Part shown: positions 1-9,064 of the stretch, piece by piece
Numbering within the stretch: the first letter of the stretch is position 1
How the letters are laid out: every line of letters begins with the position of its first letter
Assembly: GCA_020056225.1 (NCBI GenBank)
Contig: JAGVIE010000025.1
Coordinates: 123,725-187,724, forward strand
DNA from: Bacteroidota bacterium
GTDB lineage: Bacteria; Bacteroidota; Ignavibacteria; UBA10030; SZUA-254
Length of the DNA stretch: 64,000 nt
Direction: 5' to 3'
Program-made: the position numbers and the translations under genes
Notes under the pieces: generated by a model
The model's input: the letters and a program-made list of their open reading frames with translations, nothing else
Databases searched by the model: none
What the model was told of the DNA's origin: nothing

Positions 1-457
1 TGATATCGATATTGGTTTCGGCAAGAACCAAGAAGGAATCGTTCGTATTAAAATCTAACCGCTCTGCGCGCATTTTGATCTGCTTTGCCGATTCTTCGCC
101 TGAGATGTATAGAATAATACTTTTTTTCAATTGCGAAGCTAACTGCATCATTAATGTCGATTTGCCGACTCCGGGATCACCTCCAAGGAGGATAACTGAT
201 CCGAGCACGATGCCGCCGCCCAGCACTCGGTCAAATTCACTTATCGATGATTGAAGACGTTGATCTTCAACGATATCGACTTCACTCAATGGGAGCGCCT
301 TGATGTTCGAGCCTTTTACTGCCTTTCGTGCTGAGACTTTTTGGGCAACTTCCTCGACGAACGAATTCCATTCACTGCAATTAGGGCACTTGCCTGTCCA
401 ACGCGGCGATTCATATCCGCAAGATTGGCAAACATATTTTGATTGAAGTTTAGCCAT
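1..457 (-). CDS. radA: DNA repair protein RadA/Sms, N-terminal part (runs off left edge)
   Basis: RadA is a RecA-like ATPase that helps branch migration and processing of recombination intermediates. The visible 152 residues start at ATG 455-457. They show the N-terminal C4 zinc finger (Cys10, Cys13, Cys24, Cys27), a linker, then the RecA-like core with Walker A GDPGVGKS at about residues 93-100. The remainder, including the KNRFG motif and the Lon-like C-terminal domain, lies beyond the window. The start codon directly abuts the nadK stop (TGA at 458-460), so the two genes are probably co-transcribed and translationally coupled. Confidence 0.95.
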   Translation of the reverse strand, partial: MAKLQSKYVCQSCGYESPRWTGKCPNCSEWNSFVEEVAQKVSARKAVKGSNIKALPLSEVDIVEDQRLQSSISEFDRVLGGGIVLGSVILLGGDPGVGKSTLMMQLASQLKKSIILYISGEESAKQIKMRAERLDFNTNDSFLVLAETNIDI

Positions 458-1345
458 TCACTGCTTCTCTTTCCTTACATCTTTTACCCACATTAGTTTC
501 GTTCTTAGAAGGTCAAAGTATGTGCGACCTTTACGTTTTACCAGCTTCACTTTGAAAGGAGCCATTTGGATTGAAAACTCAGCAGGTGTATCGTAAAACT
601 TTTCTTCCTGCCCATCGATCGTGATGTGAACCGGCGGATGACTTGCTGGAATCTTCACACGGATGATGCATCGATGCGGCACAATAACAGGCCTCGCGGA
701 TAGTGTATGCGGTGATATCGGATTAATCGTTAATACATCGCTACCGGGAACAACAATTGGTCCGCCAGTTGCGAGTGAATAAGCTGTTGAACCGGTCGGC
801 GTGCTTAGTATGATTCCGTCTGCAACATATGTTGCAAGGTAATCTCCATCTACATAAGTCTCGATATCTATAACACGAGAAGACGATCCGCGATCTATGA
901 CAATATCATTTAATGCGAAATATTTATTTGTATCGCTGTGTGCTGTCGCCATAATTGTCAATCGTTCTTCGATTAGATAATTACCGGAGGTAATATCGTC
1001 TATACAATCATTTATCTCATCAATTGAAATCTCAGCAAGGAAGCCCAATTTCCCTAGGTTCACCCCAAGAATAGGTATTCCATGCGGACTGACAATGCGG
1101 GCGGCAGTAAGCATAGTTCCATCGCCACCTAACGAGATCAACATATCGCATTGTTTGATAATCTCTGTCTCACTCACCATAAATATTTTATCAACGGTCA
1201 GACCTGCACCCGATTCGTTGAACCACTGACCTAACTCCTGGTGAATAACAAACGGAATTTTCTTCAACGTAAGATAGCCGATAAGATTTTCGGTTACTTC
1301 CCTTATCGCCGGCTTGCGAATATTTCCAACTATTCCGAATCGCAT
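458..1345 (-). CDS. nadK: NAD kinase
   Basis: Phosphorylates NAD to NADP in the cytoplasm and is the sole route to NADP in most bacteria. The GGDGTML motif of the family lies at about residues 73-79, followed by the GVNLGKLGFL stretch and a glycine-rich TPTGSTAY segment of the substrate site. Length (about 295 residues) is normal. The frame extends to a TTG at 1354 that would overlap the stop of the upstream DUF1844 gene by four bases (TTGA). I prefer the ATG at 1345 because MRFGIVGN fits the usual family start; no strong Shine-Dalgarno sequence supports either. Tightly packed with DUF1844 upstream and radA downstream. Confidence 0.95.
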   Translation of the reverse strand: MRFGIVGNIRKPAIREVTENLIGYLTLKKIPFVIHQELGQWFNESGAGLTVDKIFMVSETEIIKQCDMLISLGGDGTMLTAARIVSPHGIPILGVNLGKLGFLAEISIDEINDCIDDITSGNYLIEERLTIMATAHSDTNKYFALNDIVIDRGSSSRVIDIETYVDGDYLATYVADGIILSTPTGSTAYSLATGGPIVVPGSDVLTINPISPHTLSARPVIVPHRCIIRVKIPASHPPVHITIDGQEEKFYDTPAEFSIQMAPFKVKLVKRKGRTYFDLLRTKLMWVKDVRKEKQ

Positions 1346-1350
1346 GACGT

Positions 1351-1668
1351 TCAAGCTGATGATGGTTGTTGTTCGGGGGATGACTGTTGTGAAGCGGGTT
1401 TCTGCGCTTTACTAACTTCATCGACATAATTGAGCCGTAGTTCTTGAAGAACTGTTGTAAACAGTCTTTCTTCATCGGGTGTAAGGTTGTTCTTCATTTT
1501 AGAATGAAGCATTTCCAGCAGATCAATCGATATTTGTGCCTGCGGAAGATCCTGCTCAACCTTATCCGTCATTGTATTTTTGAGTTTGCCCATATGCTGA
1601 AGTGCTGCAGTCTGGAACATTAATATAAGCTGTATAAGAAGTAATTCGTCTTTTTTGATTTGATCCAT
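1351..1668 (-). CDS. DUF1844 family protein
   Basis: A small (105-residue) mostly helical protein that I recognise as DUF1844 from its N-terminal pattern of a hydrophobic helix (LLIQLILMFQTAALQHMGK) followed by predicted helices and an acidic-to-polar tail rich in Gln, Ser and Pro. No enzymatic motif is visible and the function of the family is unknown. The frame is open further upstream, but the ATG at 1666-1668 has a good GGAAAG ribosome binding site six to seven bases ahead, so I start there. A TATAAT-like box lies upstream at about 1710. Its stop overlaps the start region of nadK, which suggests one transcript with nadK and radA. Confidence 0.8.
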   Translation of the reverse strand: MDQIKKDELLLIQLILMFQTAALQHMGKLKNTMTDKVEQDLPQAQISIDLLEMLHSKMKNNLTPDEERLFTTVLQELRLNYVDEVSKAQKPASQQSSPEQQPSSA

Positions 1669-1785
1669 ATTCTTTCCAAATGGTTGAGAAAAAGTAGGAA
1701 AATTATACCTGAAAAACAAACAATCGAAGTTATCTTCCCGAAGGTTTATATTGATCGAGATTAGAAATCTTCAAGAAGGTATTTG

Positions 1786-2556
1786 TTATAACTTATTTAC
1801 GGTTTCTAGTTCCCGCAATTTTGCATACTTTACAAACACATACGAAGCAGATAGCATTGCAAGTACTAGTCCGTGCATGCCGTCTAAAAAACCGCGGCGG
1901 ATGATGTACATCTTAAAAAACAAAAACGGAGGACGTACGATAATATCGTACAACGAAAACCTTTTACCTGCCTGTTTCATGTCAGCCGCCGCAAGTGTTG
2001 TGTACATATTGAACTTCTCCAGATAATGATACAGCGTATCATCCGTATAATGAAGTAAGTCATGTTTTAATCTGCCGATTGTTCCATTTATATCTACTTT
2101 CTCGTGCACGCGTGAATCATTGAATCTTACCTTCACCCGCTTAAACAGCCGTACTACATAACCTGGATACCAGCCACAATGCTTGATCCATTTCCCTAAA
2201 AAGTATGCTCTGCGAGCAACCTCGAATCCAGTATAATCGTATGCGTTATTATGAACGATTGATTTGATTTCAGAGGCAAGCTCGGGAGTAACTCTCTCAT
2301 CAGCATCCAGCCAGAGTATCCAGTCGAATGTTGCATTATCGAGAGCAAAGTTTTTCGCACCTGCATATCCCATCCATTCTTTAATAAATATTTTCTTTGT
2401 AAATGTCTTTGCAAGTTCTACTGTGCGGTCGGTGCTTTGCGAATCTACAACAATAATTTCTCTCGCCCAGGCAACCGATTGTAAACATACCTCAATGTTC
2501 TTTTCTTCGTTGTGTGTAATAACAATAACTGAAAGGTTATAGTCGTCCGTACTCAT
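1786..2556 (-). CDS. Family 2 glycosyltransferase (WaaE/KdtX-like)
   Basis: Transfers a sugar from a nucleotide-sugar donor, most likely onto a lipopolysaccharide or other surface glycan at the inner face of the membrane. The GT-A fold is visible: the N-terminal strand LSVIVITHNEE, the VVDSQSTD donor-binding segment at about 37-43 and the metal-binding LDADE at about 83-87 (the DxD equivalent). The region WIKHCGWYPGYVVRLFKR and the C-terminal KYAKLRE resemble WaaE-type enzymes of the lipopolysaccharide core. The exact sugar cannot be read from sequence. It starts one base after the stop of a small upstream gene that looks like the C-terminal domain of the same family. Confidence 0.88.
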   Translation of the reverse strand: MSTDDYNLSVIVITHNEEKNIEVCLQSVAWAREIIVVDSQSTDRTVELAKTFTKKIFIKEWMGYAGAKNFALDNATFDWILWLDADERVTPELASEIKSIVHNNAYDYTGFEVARRAYFLGKWIKHCGWYPGYVVRLFKRVKVRFNDSRVHEKVDINGTIGRLKHDLLHYTDDTLYHYLEKFNMYTTLAAADMKQAGKRFSLYDIIVRPPFLFFKMYIIRRGFLDGMHGLVLAMLSASYVFVKYAKLRELETVNKL

Positions 2557-2557
2557 T

Positions 2558-2914
2558 TCAGAAATCGTACTTTTGTTTAAGTGCGTCTACTTCTTTTTGA
2601 TTGATATGCGGCAGGAGTTCCTTCCCTTCCTTCTGCCTCATATTTACTTCCCATATTTTTGCTTCGAAGACTAACGTATGAATTGCTGCCAAACGAGCGG
2701 CAATAAATCCATCAGCCCCACGAAATATTTTTCCTTCGAATAAATACACAGAGAAGAAAGTACGAATTACTGAAAATAAAATCATTCCCCCACCAACAGT
2801 TGAGGAAGAATTTAATTTTACAGCATCACCGACTTTAATCGATGTTGCATAGTTAAGTTCAGAAACATATTCGCCAATTGTTTCGTCATGTTTTGTTATT
2901 GGGACTGAATCCAT
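2558..2914 (-). CDS. Stand-alone C-terminal domain of a family 2 glycosyltransferase
   Basis: This 118-residue product has no nucleotide-sugar binding domain. Its layout (helix with EYVSELNYATSIKV, a hydrophobic segment around FSVIRTFFSVYLF, then KIFRGADGFIAARLAAIHTL and EAKIWE) matches what normally forms the membrane-proximal C-terminus of WaaE-like glycosyltransferases, including the end of the neighbouring gene at 1786-2556. The ATG at 2912-2914 directly follows the leuS stop, so translation is probably coupled. It may be a remnant of a second enzyme whose catalytic part was lost, or a real membrane-docking partner of the neighbouring transferase. The match is by eye, and no other function is evident. 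Confidence 0.6.
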   Translation of the reverse strand: MDSVPITKHDETIGEYVSELNYATSIKVGDAVKLNSSSTVGGGMILFSVIRTFFSVYLFEGKIFRGADGFIAARLAAIHTLVFEAKIWEVNMRQKEGKELLPHINQKEVDALKQKYDF

Positions 2915-5437
2915 TTATTTTACCACGATACTGACAAGTTTGTTCTTTACAACAACCAGCTTAACAATCTGTTTTCCATCGATATGCCGCTTCACGTTTT
3001 CATCATCTAATACAAGTTTCCTCAAAATCTCTTCATCCATATCAACTGCTACAGGAAACTTTGAGCGAACTTTGCCGTTCACTTGCACAACCATTTCGAT
3101 AGTACTTACTGCCGCTTTCGATTCATCGTAGCGGGGCCATTTTTCATAAGCGAGTGAAGAAGAATGACCCAGCTTTTGCCACAATTCTTCAGCGATATGC
3201 GGTGCAAAAGGCGAGAGAAGCAAAACAAACGTTTCCATCATACATCTTGGTTTCACATCGCGGTTTAAAAACTCGTTAACGAAAATCATCATCTGCGATA
3301 TGGCGGTGTTGAAGTTCATTCCTTCCAAATCGAGCGTAACCTTTTTGATTGTTTGATGGATGAATCTTTCATCATCACCGGATATTGGAATATCTTTGAT
3401 TGTTGGATGAATCGCATTATTCTCATCGACAATCATTCTCCAAACTCGATTCAAGAAACGGTATACACCTTCAACTCCGTGAGTCGACCATGGTTTGGTA
3501 TCAACGAGCGGACCCATAAACATTTCGAACAAACGCATCGCGTCGGTGCCGTATTCGCTCACAACATCATCTGGATTAACAACGTTGCCGCGCGACTTAG
3601 ACATTTTTTGTCCATCTTCACCAAGAATCGTTCCTTGATTTATCAGACGCCTGAAAGGTTCTTTGGTTGAAAGATATCCGAGATCGTAAAGAACTTTATG
3701 CCAGAAGCGGGCGTACAGCAAATGCAGAACAGCATGTTCTGCTCCTCCGACATACAGATCGATCGGCATCCAATATTTTTCTTTTTCCTTTGAGATAAAT
3801 TCTTTATCGTTATCAGGATCAATGTAGCGCAGATAATACCAGCACGAGCCAGCCCACTGAGGCATTGTATGAGTTTCGCGCCGCGCTGGTTTGCCGGTAG
3901 CCGGATCAGTTGTATTAACCCACTCCGGAATAGTTGCAAGAGCAGATTCTCCCGTATCACTTGGCTTATATGATTTACTTTCGGGCAGTAAAATTGGAAG
4001 ATCGCTTTCGCGTAAATCTTTTACAGTTCCATCTTCAAGATAAATAAGCGGAAATGGTTCACCCCAATATCGTTGACGTGAGAACAACCAATCCCTCAAC
4101 TTATAATTAATGGATCGTTTGCCAAGACCTTTTTTCTCCAACCATTCAGCCATTCTAAGCTTAGCATCCTCTGTCACTAGTCCATTAAGTGATATTTCAT
4201 CGTTCGCAGAATTCACCGCGCTACCGTCACCGGTGTAAGCTTCTTTTGAAATATCGCCGCCTGAAACAACTTCTACAATCGGAAGATTAAACTGTTTAGC
4301 GAATTCATAATCTCTTTCATCATGTCCCGGGACTGCCATGATTGCGCCGGTGCCATAAGTGATGATTACATAATCGGCAATCCAGATAGGGATATTTTTC
4401 TTTGTTGCCGGATTAACTGCATACGCGCCGGTGAAAACTCCTGTTTTGTTTTTTTCCATTGCAATGCGGTCGAGTTCACTTTTCATCTTTGCTTGATTGC
4501 GATAATCATCAACAATCTTTTTCTGTTCAGGAGTTGTGATCTCATCTACAAGCGGGTGTTCGGGTGCGAGAACCATGTAAGTTGCGCCAAACATCGTGTC
4601 GGCACGCGTCGTGAAAACACGGATTGATTTATTAGAACCTGCAATCGCAAAATCTGCTTCCGCGCCTTCAGATCGACCAATCCAGTTGCGCTGCATTTCT
4701 AAAATGCCGGGGGGCCAATTGAGATCGGCTAAATCATTTTCTAACCGTTCAGCGTAAGCGGTAATACGCAACATCCACTGTCGCATTGCACGCCGTTCAA
4801 CCGTGTAACCTTTGCTTACCCATTCGTCTACTTCCTCATTGGCAAGGACGGTACCAAGCTCGGGGCACCAGTTCACAGGCATCTCAGCAAGGTATGAAAG
4901 CCGGTGTTTCGTAACATAATCGTATTTTTCTTTTTCAGAAAGATCGTGTGGAATCAGCAACTCTGATATCGGTCTGGCTTTATCTAATTTCGGATCGTAC
5001 CATGAGTTATAAATCTTCAGAAAAATCCACTGAGTCCATTTATAATATTTCGGATCGGTTGTGTTCACCTCGCGTGACCAATCGTACGACAAGCCGAGCA
5101 TTTTTATCTGCCGTTTGAATGTCGCGATATTTTGCTGCGTCGTTATACTCGGATGAATTCCTGTTTGCATTGCATACCGCTCGGCAGGCAAACCAAAAGC
5201 ATCCCACCCCATCGGATGTAACACATTAAAACCGTTCATCCGCTTAAAGCGAGTATAAATATCGGTTGCGGTATATCCCTCGGGATGACCGACATGCAAT
5301 CCCGAACCGGAAGGATACGGGAACATGTCGAGTATGTAAAGTTTTTGTTTGGCAGTATCGTCAGCGACCTTGAATGTTTGATGGTCGTCCCAATATTTCT
5401 GCCACTTCTTTTCGATTTCTAAAAATGAATAAGCCAT
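2915..5437 (-). CDS. leuS: Leucyl-tRNA synthetase
   Basis: Class I aminoacyl-tRNA synthetase that charges tRNA-Leu with leucine. The 840-residue length is typical of the bacterial form. Visible signatures are the HIGH-type HVGH at residues 48-51, the KMSKS loop at about 611, and an inserted editing (CP1) domain between them with the TTRADT motif and the [15 protein letters not shown] region that removes mis-charged amino acids. The anticodon-binding and C-terminal domains follow. It is probably transcribed from a promoter that places the start site almost at the ATG (see the promoter entry), and no Shine-Dalgarno sequence is seen. It is followed without a gap by the small glycosyltransferase-tail gene. 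Confidence 0.98.
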   Translation of the reverse strand: MAYSFLEIEKKWQKYWDDHQTFKVADDTAKQKLYILDMFPYPSGSGLHVGHPEGYTATDIYTRFKRMNGFNVLHPMGWDAFGLPAERYAMQTGIHPSITTQQNIATFKRQIKMLGLSYDWSREVNTTDPKYYKWTQWIFLKIYNSWYDPKLDKARPISELLIPHDLSEKEKYDYVTKHRLSYLAEMPVNWCPELGTVLANEEVDEWVSKGYTVERRAMRQWMLRITAYAERLENDLADLNWPPGILEMQRNWIGRSEGAEADFAIAGSNKSIRVFTTRADTMFGATYMVLAPEHPLVDEITTPEQKKIVDDYRNQAKMKSELDRIAMEKNKTGVFTGAYAVNPATKKNIPIWIADYVIITYGTGAIMAVPGHDERDYEFAKQFNLPIVEVVSGGDISKEAYTGDGSAVNSANDEISLNGLVTEDAKLRMAEWLEKKGLGKRSINYKLRDWLFSRQRYWGEPFPLIYLEDGTVKDLRESDLPILLPESKSYKPSDTGESALATIPEWVNTTDPATGKPARRETHTMPQWAGSCWYYLRYIDPDNDKEFISKEKEKYWMPIDLYVGGAEHAVLHLLYARFWHKVLYDLGYLSTKEPFRRLINQGTILGEDGQKMSKSRGNVVNPDDVVSEYGTDAMRLFEMFMGPLVDTKPWSTHGVEGVYRFLNRVWRMIVDENNAIHPTIKDIPISGDDERFIHQTIKKVTLDLEGMNFNTAISQMMIFVNEFLNRDVKPRCMMETFVLLLSPFAPHIAEELWQKLGHSSSLAYEKWPRYDESKAAVSTIEMVVQVNGKVRSKFPVAVDMDEEILRKLVLDDENVKRHIDGKQIVKLVVVKNKLVSIVVK

Positions 5438-5446
5438 AGTGTGTTT

Positions 5447-5475
5447 ATAATACGGAATTTAGAGGGGATTCACAA
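5447..5475 (-). promoter_or_regulatory. Candidate leuS promoter with leaderless geometry
   Basis: On the minus strand, TTGTGA (5470-5475) is separated by exactly 17 bases from TATTAT (5447-5452). Only nine bases lie between the -10 box and the leuS ATG, so transcription starting at the usual distance would give an mRNA with at most a few untranslated bases. The absence of a Shine-Dalgarno sequence fits this. The idea is inferred from sequence alone. Confidence 0.5.
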
Positions 5476-5561
5476 AATAAAGTACAAAGTATTTGAGTAC
5501 AAAGTATTAAAGTACTAAGCACGAAGTTCAAGTAATTGATAAATGTAATATACCAAATAAA

Positions 5562-5589
5562 AAAGGGTAACCATTTCTGGATACCCTTT
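5562..5589 (-). terminator. Rho-independent terminator after rplQ
   Basis: An 11-base arm at 5562-5572 pairs with 5579-5589 around a six-base loop, with one mismatch. Read on the minus strand, the hairpin is followed by a run of six T (complement of 5561-5566). It lies just past the rplQ stop and so marks the end of the long ribosomal protein transcript. Confidence 0.8.
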
Positions 5590-5612
5590 AAAAAACTGGA
5601 AGATGATTAAAC

Positions 5613-6101
5613 TTATTCTTTTTCCATCTTCACTTCGCCCGTAGGAACTTCTTTTTTCTTACCCTTATTTTCTTTCTTAACTTTTTGCTTTGTCGTTGTT
5701 TTTGCTTCTGCCTGTCCAGTATTGAAATCGACAAGCTCTAGAATTGCAACTTCAGCAGCATCACCGTGGCGCTGTCCGAGCTTAACGACACGTGTGTAAC
5801 CACCCGGACGTGTTGCAACTTTTGGTGCGATCTCTGTAAACAACTCTTTAATAACATCTCTGTCTTTAATGTATCGTGCGATTTCTCTACGAGCGTGAAC
5901 ATTTTTCTGTTCACCTTCAGCCGCAACGGCATTCTTCGCGCGGGTTATTATCTTTTCCACAACCATGCGAGTTTCTTTTGCTTTTGCAAGCGTTGTTCTA
6001 ATTTTTTTATGTTTTATTAGCGAAGTTGAGAGCGCCGAAAGTGTCGCTTTTCTGTGGCTCGCGGTTCGTTTTAATTTTCGTCCTGATTTTCTGTGTCGCA
6101 T
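5613..6101 (-). CDS. rplQ: 50S ribosomal protein L17
   Basis: L17 sits near the polypeptide exit tunnel of the large subunit. The opening MRHRKSGRKLKR and the KAKETRMVVEKIITRAKN segment are typical. At 162 residues it is longer than the roughly 115-130 usual in many bacteria, because of a lysine- and glutamate-rich C-terminal tail of about 40 residues that is probably disordered. It is the last gene of the alpha operon, 21 bases after rpoA, and is followed by a clear terminator. Confidence 0.97.
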   Translation of the reverse strand: MRHRKSGRKLKRTASHRKATLSALSTSLIKHKKIRTTLAKAKETRMVVEKIITRAKNAVAAEGEQKNVHARREIARYIKDRDVIKELFTEIAPKVATRPGGYTRVVKLGQRHGDAAEVAILELVDFNTGQAEAKTTTKQKVKKENKGKKKEVPTGEVKMEKE

Positions 6102-6122
6102 TGAGATTCCTATTGATAAACA

Positions 6123-7112
6123 TTAATCGTTACTGTCGTGAAGATATTTCTCGACATCCATACCAAAATTCAAGCCGAATTGTTCGATAATTTCAGAGAG
6201 TTCAGCAAGCGACTTGCGTCCGAAATTCCTGAACTTCAGAAGTTCCGGTTCATCTCTACGGACAAGGTCGGCTATAGTTCTGATATTAGCTGCCTTTAAA
6301 CAATTGTGTGAGCGAACCGAGAGTTCAAGCTCATCAACAGACATTTGAAGAATTTTTTTGATACGCGCGAATTCAGAATCGCGTTCAAGCATTTCCTCGT
6401 GAGAGTCAGATTCGATATTGAAACTTAAAAACAACTGTATATGATCGCGTAAAATTACCGCCGCCTGCGCTAGCGCATCATCAGGTGCAACCGAACCGTC
6501 TGTTTCGATTTCAAGCGTTAACTTTTCATAATCGGTTTGCTGTCCGACGCGAGTCGGTTCGACTATGAACCTGACGTTCTTGATCGGCGTGAAGATAGAA
6601 TCGATTGCTATAAGATCAATCGTTTGTTCAGCAATTTTATTTTCTTCTGCTGTGACATATCCTTTACCGCGTCCGATTCGGAGTTCCAATTCGAAAACAG
6701 AGCCTGCGTTTAATGTCGCTATATGCTGATTCGGATTCAGGATTTCAATCTCCGGATTCGCTTTTTGAATATCTGCGGCAGTAAATTCTTTCGGACCCTT
6801 CATCTCAACCACTATACGATTGAGCTTTTTGTTGATTAGCTTCATTCGTACTGATTTGAGATTCAAGATGATTTCCGAGACGTCTTCAACAACACCGGTT
6901 ATGGTGGAGAATTCGTGAAGAACGCCCTCGATGCGGATCGCTGTAAAAGCTGTTCCTGTAAGTGAGGATAAGAGGATTCTCCTGAAAGCATTACCAATAG
7001 TAACGCCGAAACCTTTTTCTAACGGTTGTAGGATGAACCTTCCGAAAGTATTGGAATAACTTCCTTCATCGAGCTGTACTTTCTCAGGCATTTGATAATT
7101 TGTTGTTACCAT
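6123..7112 (-). CDS. rpoA: RNA polymerase alpha subunit
   Basis: The alpha dimer is the platform on which beta and beta-prime assemble, and its C-terminal domain contacts upstream promoter DNA and activators. The N-terminal domain covers about residues 1-235, with the assembly region around GNAFRRILLSSLTG. A short linker leads to the C-terminal domain with LELSVRSHNCLKAANI and the NFGRKSL helix-hairpin-helix segment. The length of 329 residues is normal. It lies in the usual alpha-operon position between rpsD and rplQ. Confidence 0.98.
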   Translation of the reverse strand: MVTTNYQMPEKVQLDEGSYSNTFGRFILQPLEKGFGVTIGNAFRRILLSSLTGTAFTAIRIEGVLHEFSTITGVVEDVSEIILNLKSVRMKLINKKLNRIVVEMKGPKEFTAADIQKANPEIEILNPNQHIATLNAGSVFELELRIGRGKGYVTAEENKIAEQTIDLIAIDSIFTPIKNVRFIVEPTRVGQQTDYEKLTLEIETDGSVAPDDALAQAAVILRDHIQLFLSFNIESDSHEEMLERDSEFARIKKILQMSVDELELSVRSHNCLKAANIRTIADLVRRDEPELLKFRNFGRKSLAELSEIIEQFGLNFGMDVEKYLHDSND

Positions 7113-7175
7113 AATTTCTTTCTCCCGCCTATTTATATCGTGAATAATCTCAATAAATAATGGGTTAATAATGAA

Positions 7176-7805
7176 TTACTTGGAATAAAGCTCTACAACC
7201 AATTGTTCATTGGCATTGAGCGGTATATCGGCACGCTCGGGGACACTCAGGAACACACCCGACATGGCTGCTTTATCGAGACTCAGCCACGGCAGCATCG
7301 AACTGTCTTTCATACGCTTCATTGAAGTATGGATAACTTCCATTTTTTTACTTTTATCGACTATCTGAACTACATCACCGGCTCTTAATAGATAGGACGG
7401 AATGCTGACAACTTTATGATTAACCATAACATGTCCATGGTTGATAAGCTGTCTGCCGGATTTGCGTGATGGCGCAAAGCCTAAACGATAGAAAACAGTA
7501 TCGAGCCGGCGTTCGAGCATTTTTACAAGATTCTCCGCGGTTCGTCCGGTTTGGCTCAAGGCTTTCTCAAAATATTTATGGAATTGACCTTCCTGCAAAC
7601 CATACATGCGTCGTATCTTTTGTTTTTCACGGAGTTGAACACCATACTCCGAAATTTTTTGCCGTCGTGATTGACCGTGTTGTCCCGGCGGATATGCTTT
7701 TCTTTCTACAGGACATTTTTCAGTGAAACATTTCGTGCCTTTTAAAAATAATTTTTGTCGCTCTCTTCGGCACAATCTGCAGCTTGCTTCTATATATCTA
7801 CCCAT
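7176..7805 (-). CDS. rpsD: 30S ribosomal protein S4
   Basis: S4 is a primary 16S rRNA binding protein that nucleates 30S assembly and, in several bacteria, represses translation of the alpha operon. Four N-terminal cysteines (Cys9, Cys12, Cys26 and Cys31) indicate the zinc-binding form. The S4 RNA-binding domain is visible in the middle (RLDTVFYRLGFAPSRKSGRQ). The length of 209 residues is typical. A 63-base gap separates it from rpoA and contains no obvious S4-operator pseudoknot that I could trace. Confidence 0.97.
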   Translation of the reverse strand: MGRYIEASCRLCRRERQKLFLKGTKCFTEKCPVERKAYPPGQHGQSRRQKISEYGVQLREKQKIRRMYGLQEGQFHKYFEKALSQTGRTAENLVKMLERRLDTVFYRLGFAPSRKSGRQLINHGHVMVNHKVVSIPSYLLRAGDVVQIVDKSKKMEVIHTSMKRMKDSSMLPWLSLDKAAMSGVFLSVPERADIPLNANEQLVVELYSK

Positions 7806-7844
7806 ATTTTCCTTCTAAAAAAAATAGATTACTTAATACTCTGT

Positions 7845-8258
7845 TTATACACGACGTTTCTTCGGTGGACGGCAGCCGTTGTGCGGAATCGGTGTAATAT
7901 CGCGGATACTAAGAATTTCCAAGCCAACTGTCTGAAGGGATCGTATCCCTGCCTCACGGCCTGAACCGGGTCCTTTAACGAAGACATCTACTTTCCTTAG
8001 TCCTAAATCGTGAGCTTCTTTAGCTGCGGCTTCTGCTGTTACCTGAGCGGCAAAGGGTGTATTCTTTCGCGATCCTTTAAATGCATTCCGCCCGGCAGAC
8101 GACCAGCTTATCACATTTCCATAAACATCCGTGATAGTCACAATTACATTATTGAACGTCGCTTTGATAAAGACTTTTCCGGTAACATCAACCTGAATTT
8201 TCTTTTTTTTCTTTGCGGCTCCGGCTGTTGAAGCTGCACCTGTTGTATTTTTAGCCAT
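7845..8258 (-). CDS. rpsK: 30S ribosomal protein S11
   Basis: S11 forms part of the 30S platform and helps shape the E-site and the Shine-Dalgarno helix region. The core with [18 protein letters not shown], the [20 protein letters not shown] stretch and the basic end [11 protein letters not shown] are typical. An Ala/Lys-rich N-terminal extension of about 20 residues precedes the core. It lies between rpsM and rpsD as in most bacteria. Confidence 0.98.
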   Translation of the reverse strand: MAKNTTGAASTAGAAKKKKKIQVDVTGKVFIKATFNNVIVTITDVYGNVISWSSAGRNAFKGSRKNTPFAAQVTAEAAAKEAHDLGLRKVDVFVKGPGSGREAGIRSLQTVGLEILSIRDITPIPHNGCRPPKKRRV

Positions 8259-8283
8259 TATTTTTTCTCTTAATATATATGAA

Positions 8284-8667
8284 TTACTTCTTAGCTATTG
8301 CTTTTTTCTTTCCGGCAACGGTCTTGCGCTTTCCTTTCCTCGAACGCGCGTTCGTACGTGTCCGCTGACCGCGCACAGGTAATCCTTTTCGATGACGCAA
8401 TCCGCGATAGCAGTTAATATCCATCAAACGTTTGATGTTCATCTGCGTTTCACTACGGGCAGCGCCTTCTACTTTCATATCGCCGGTAATAATCGAACGT
8501 ATTTTAGCGACTTCATCGTCAGACAAATCGCCAATCCGTTTTTCATAACCGATACCAGCCGCATCGAGAATCTTATGAGCTGTACTTCTGCCGATACCGT
8601 AGATATATGTAAGTCCGATCTCTGATCGTTTATTTTTCGGAAGATCTATTCCTGATATACGAGCCAC
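8284..8667 (-). CDS. rpsM: 30S ribosomal protein S13
   Basis: S13 sits at the head of the small subunit and bridges to the large subunit and the tRNAs. The N-terminal [14 protein letters not shown], the helix-two-turn-helix region and the basic tail with [14 protein letters not shown] are characteristic. The length of 127 residues is normal. First gene of the alpha-operon part, 45 bases after rpmJ and 25 before rpsK. Confidence 0.98.
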   Translation of the reverse strand: MARISGIDLPKNKRSEIGLTYIYGIGRSTAHKILDAAGIGYEKRIGDLSDDEVAKIRSIITGDMKVEGAARSETQMNIKRLMDINCYRGLRHRKGLPVRGQRTRTNARSRKGKRKTVAGKKKAIAKK

Positions 8668-8712
8668 TCTTTACAATCCTTTCGAATATAAATCTTTACT
8701 TAATTTCAACGA

Positions 8713-8826
8713 TTATCCTTGCCTCTGTTTGTGTTTTGGATTTTTACAAATAACGCGAACAATTCCATGGCGTCTGATAATTTTACAATTCTCACATAAT
8801 TTTTTTACTGACGAACGTACCTTCAT
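8713..8826 (-). CDS. rpmJ: 50S ribosomal protein L36
   Basis: A 37-residue protein, short enough to be missed by automatic gene calling. It starts with [15 protein letters not shown] and ends KHKQRQG. The zinc ligands Cys11, Cys14, Cys27 and His32 are all present, so this is the zinc-containing (C+) form. L36 lies in the large subunit near the 23S rRNA core and late in assembly. It lies between infA and rpsM, its standard position at the end of the spc operon. Confidence 0.96.
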   Translation of the reverse strand: MKVRSSVKKLCENCKIIRRHGIVRVICKNPKHKQRQG

Positions 8827-8837
8827 AATCTTTCCCC

Positions 8838-9056
8838 TTACTTATATCTGTAAGTTATTCTGCCTTTGGTTAAATCATATGGCGATAATTCTACGGTAAC
8901 TTTATCGCCTACGAGAATTTTTATATAATGCATCCGCATTTTTCCTGATATGACAGCGAGTATTTCATGTCCATTATCGAGCTTCACCCGAAACATCGCA
9001 TTAGGAAGCGTATCGGTTATTACGCCGTCCATTGTTATCGGTCCCTGCTTAGCCAT
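8838..9056 (-). CDS. infA: Translation initiation factor IF-1
   Basis: IF-1 binds the ribosomal A site during initiation and assists IF-2 and IF-3. The 72-residue OB-fold protein has the standard length and the conserved pattern [36 protein letters not shown] and [17 protein letters not shown]. It lies eight bases after map and 11 before rpmJ, and it is one of the genes commonly joined to the spc operon. Confidence 0.98.
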   Translation of the reverse strand: MAKQGPITMDGVITDTLPNAMFRVKLDNGHEILAVISGKMRMHYIKILVGDKVTVELSPYDLTKGRITYRYK

Positions 9057-9064
9057 TCACTATT

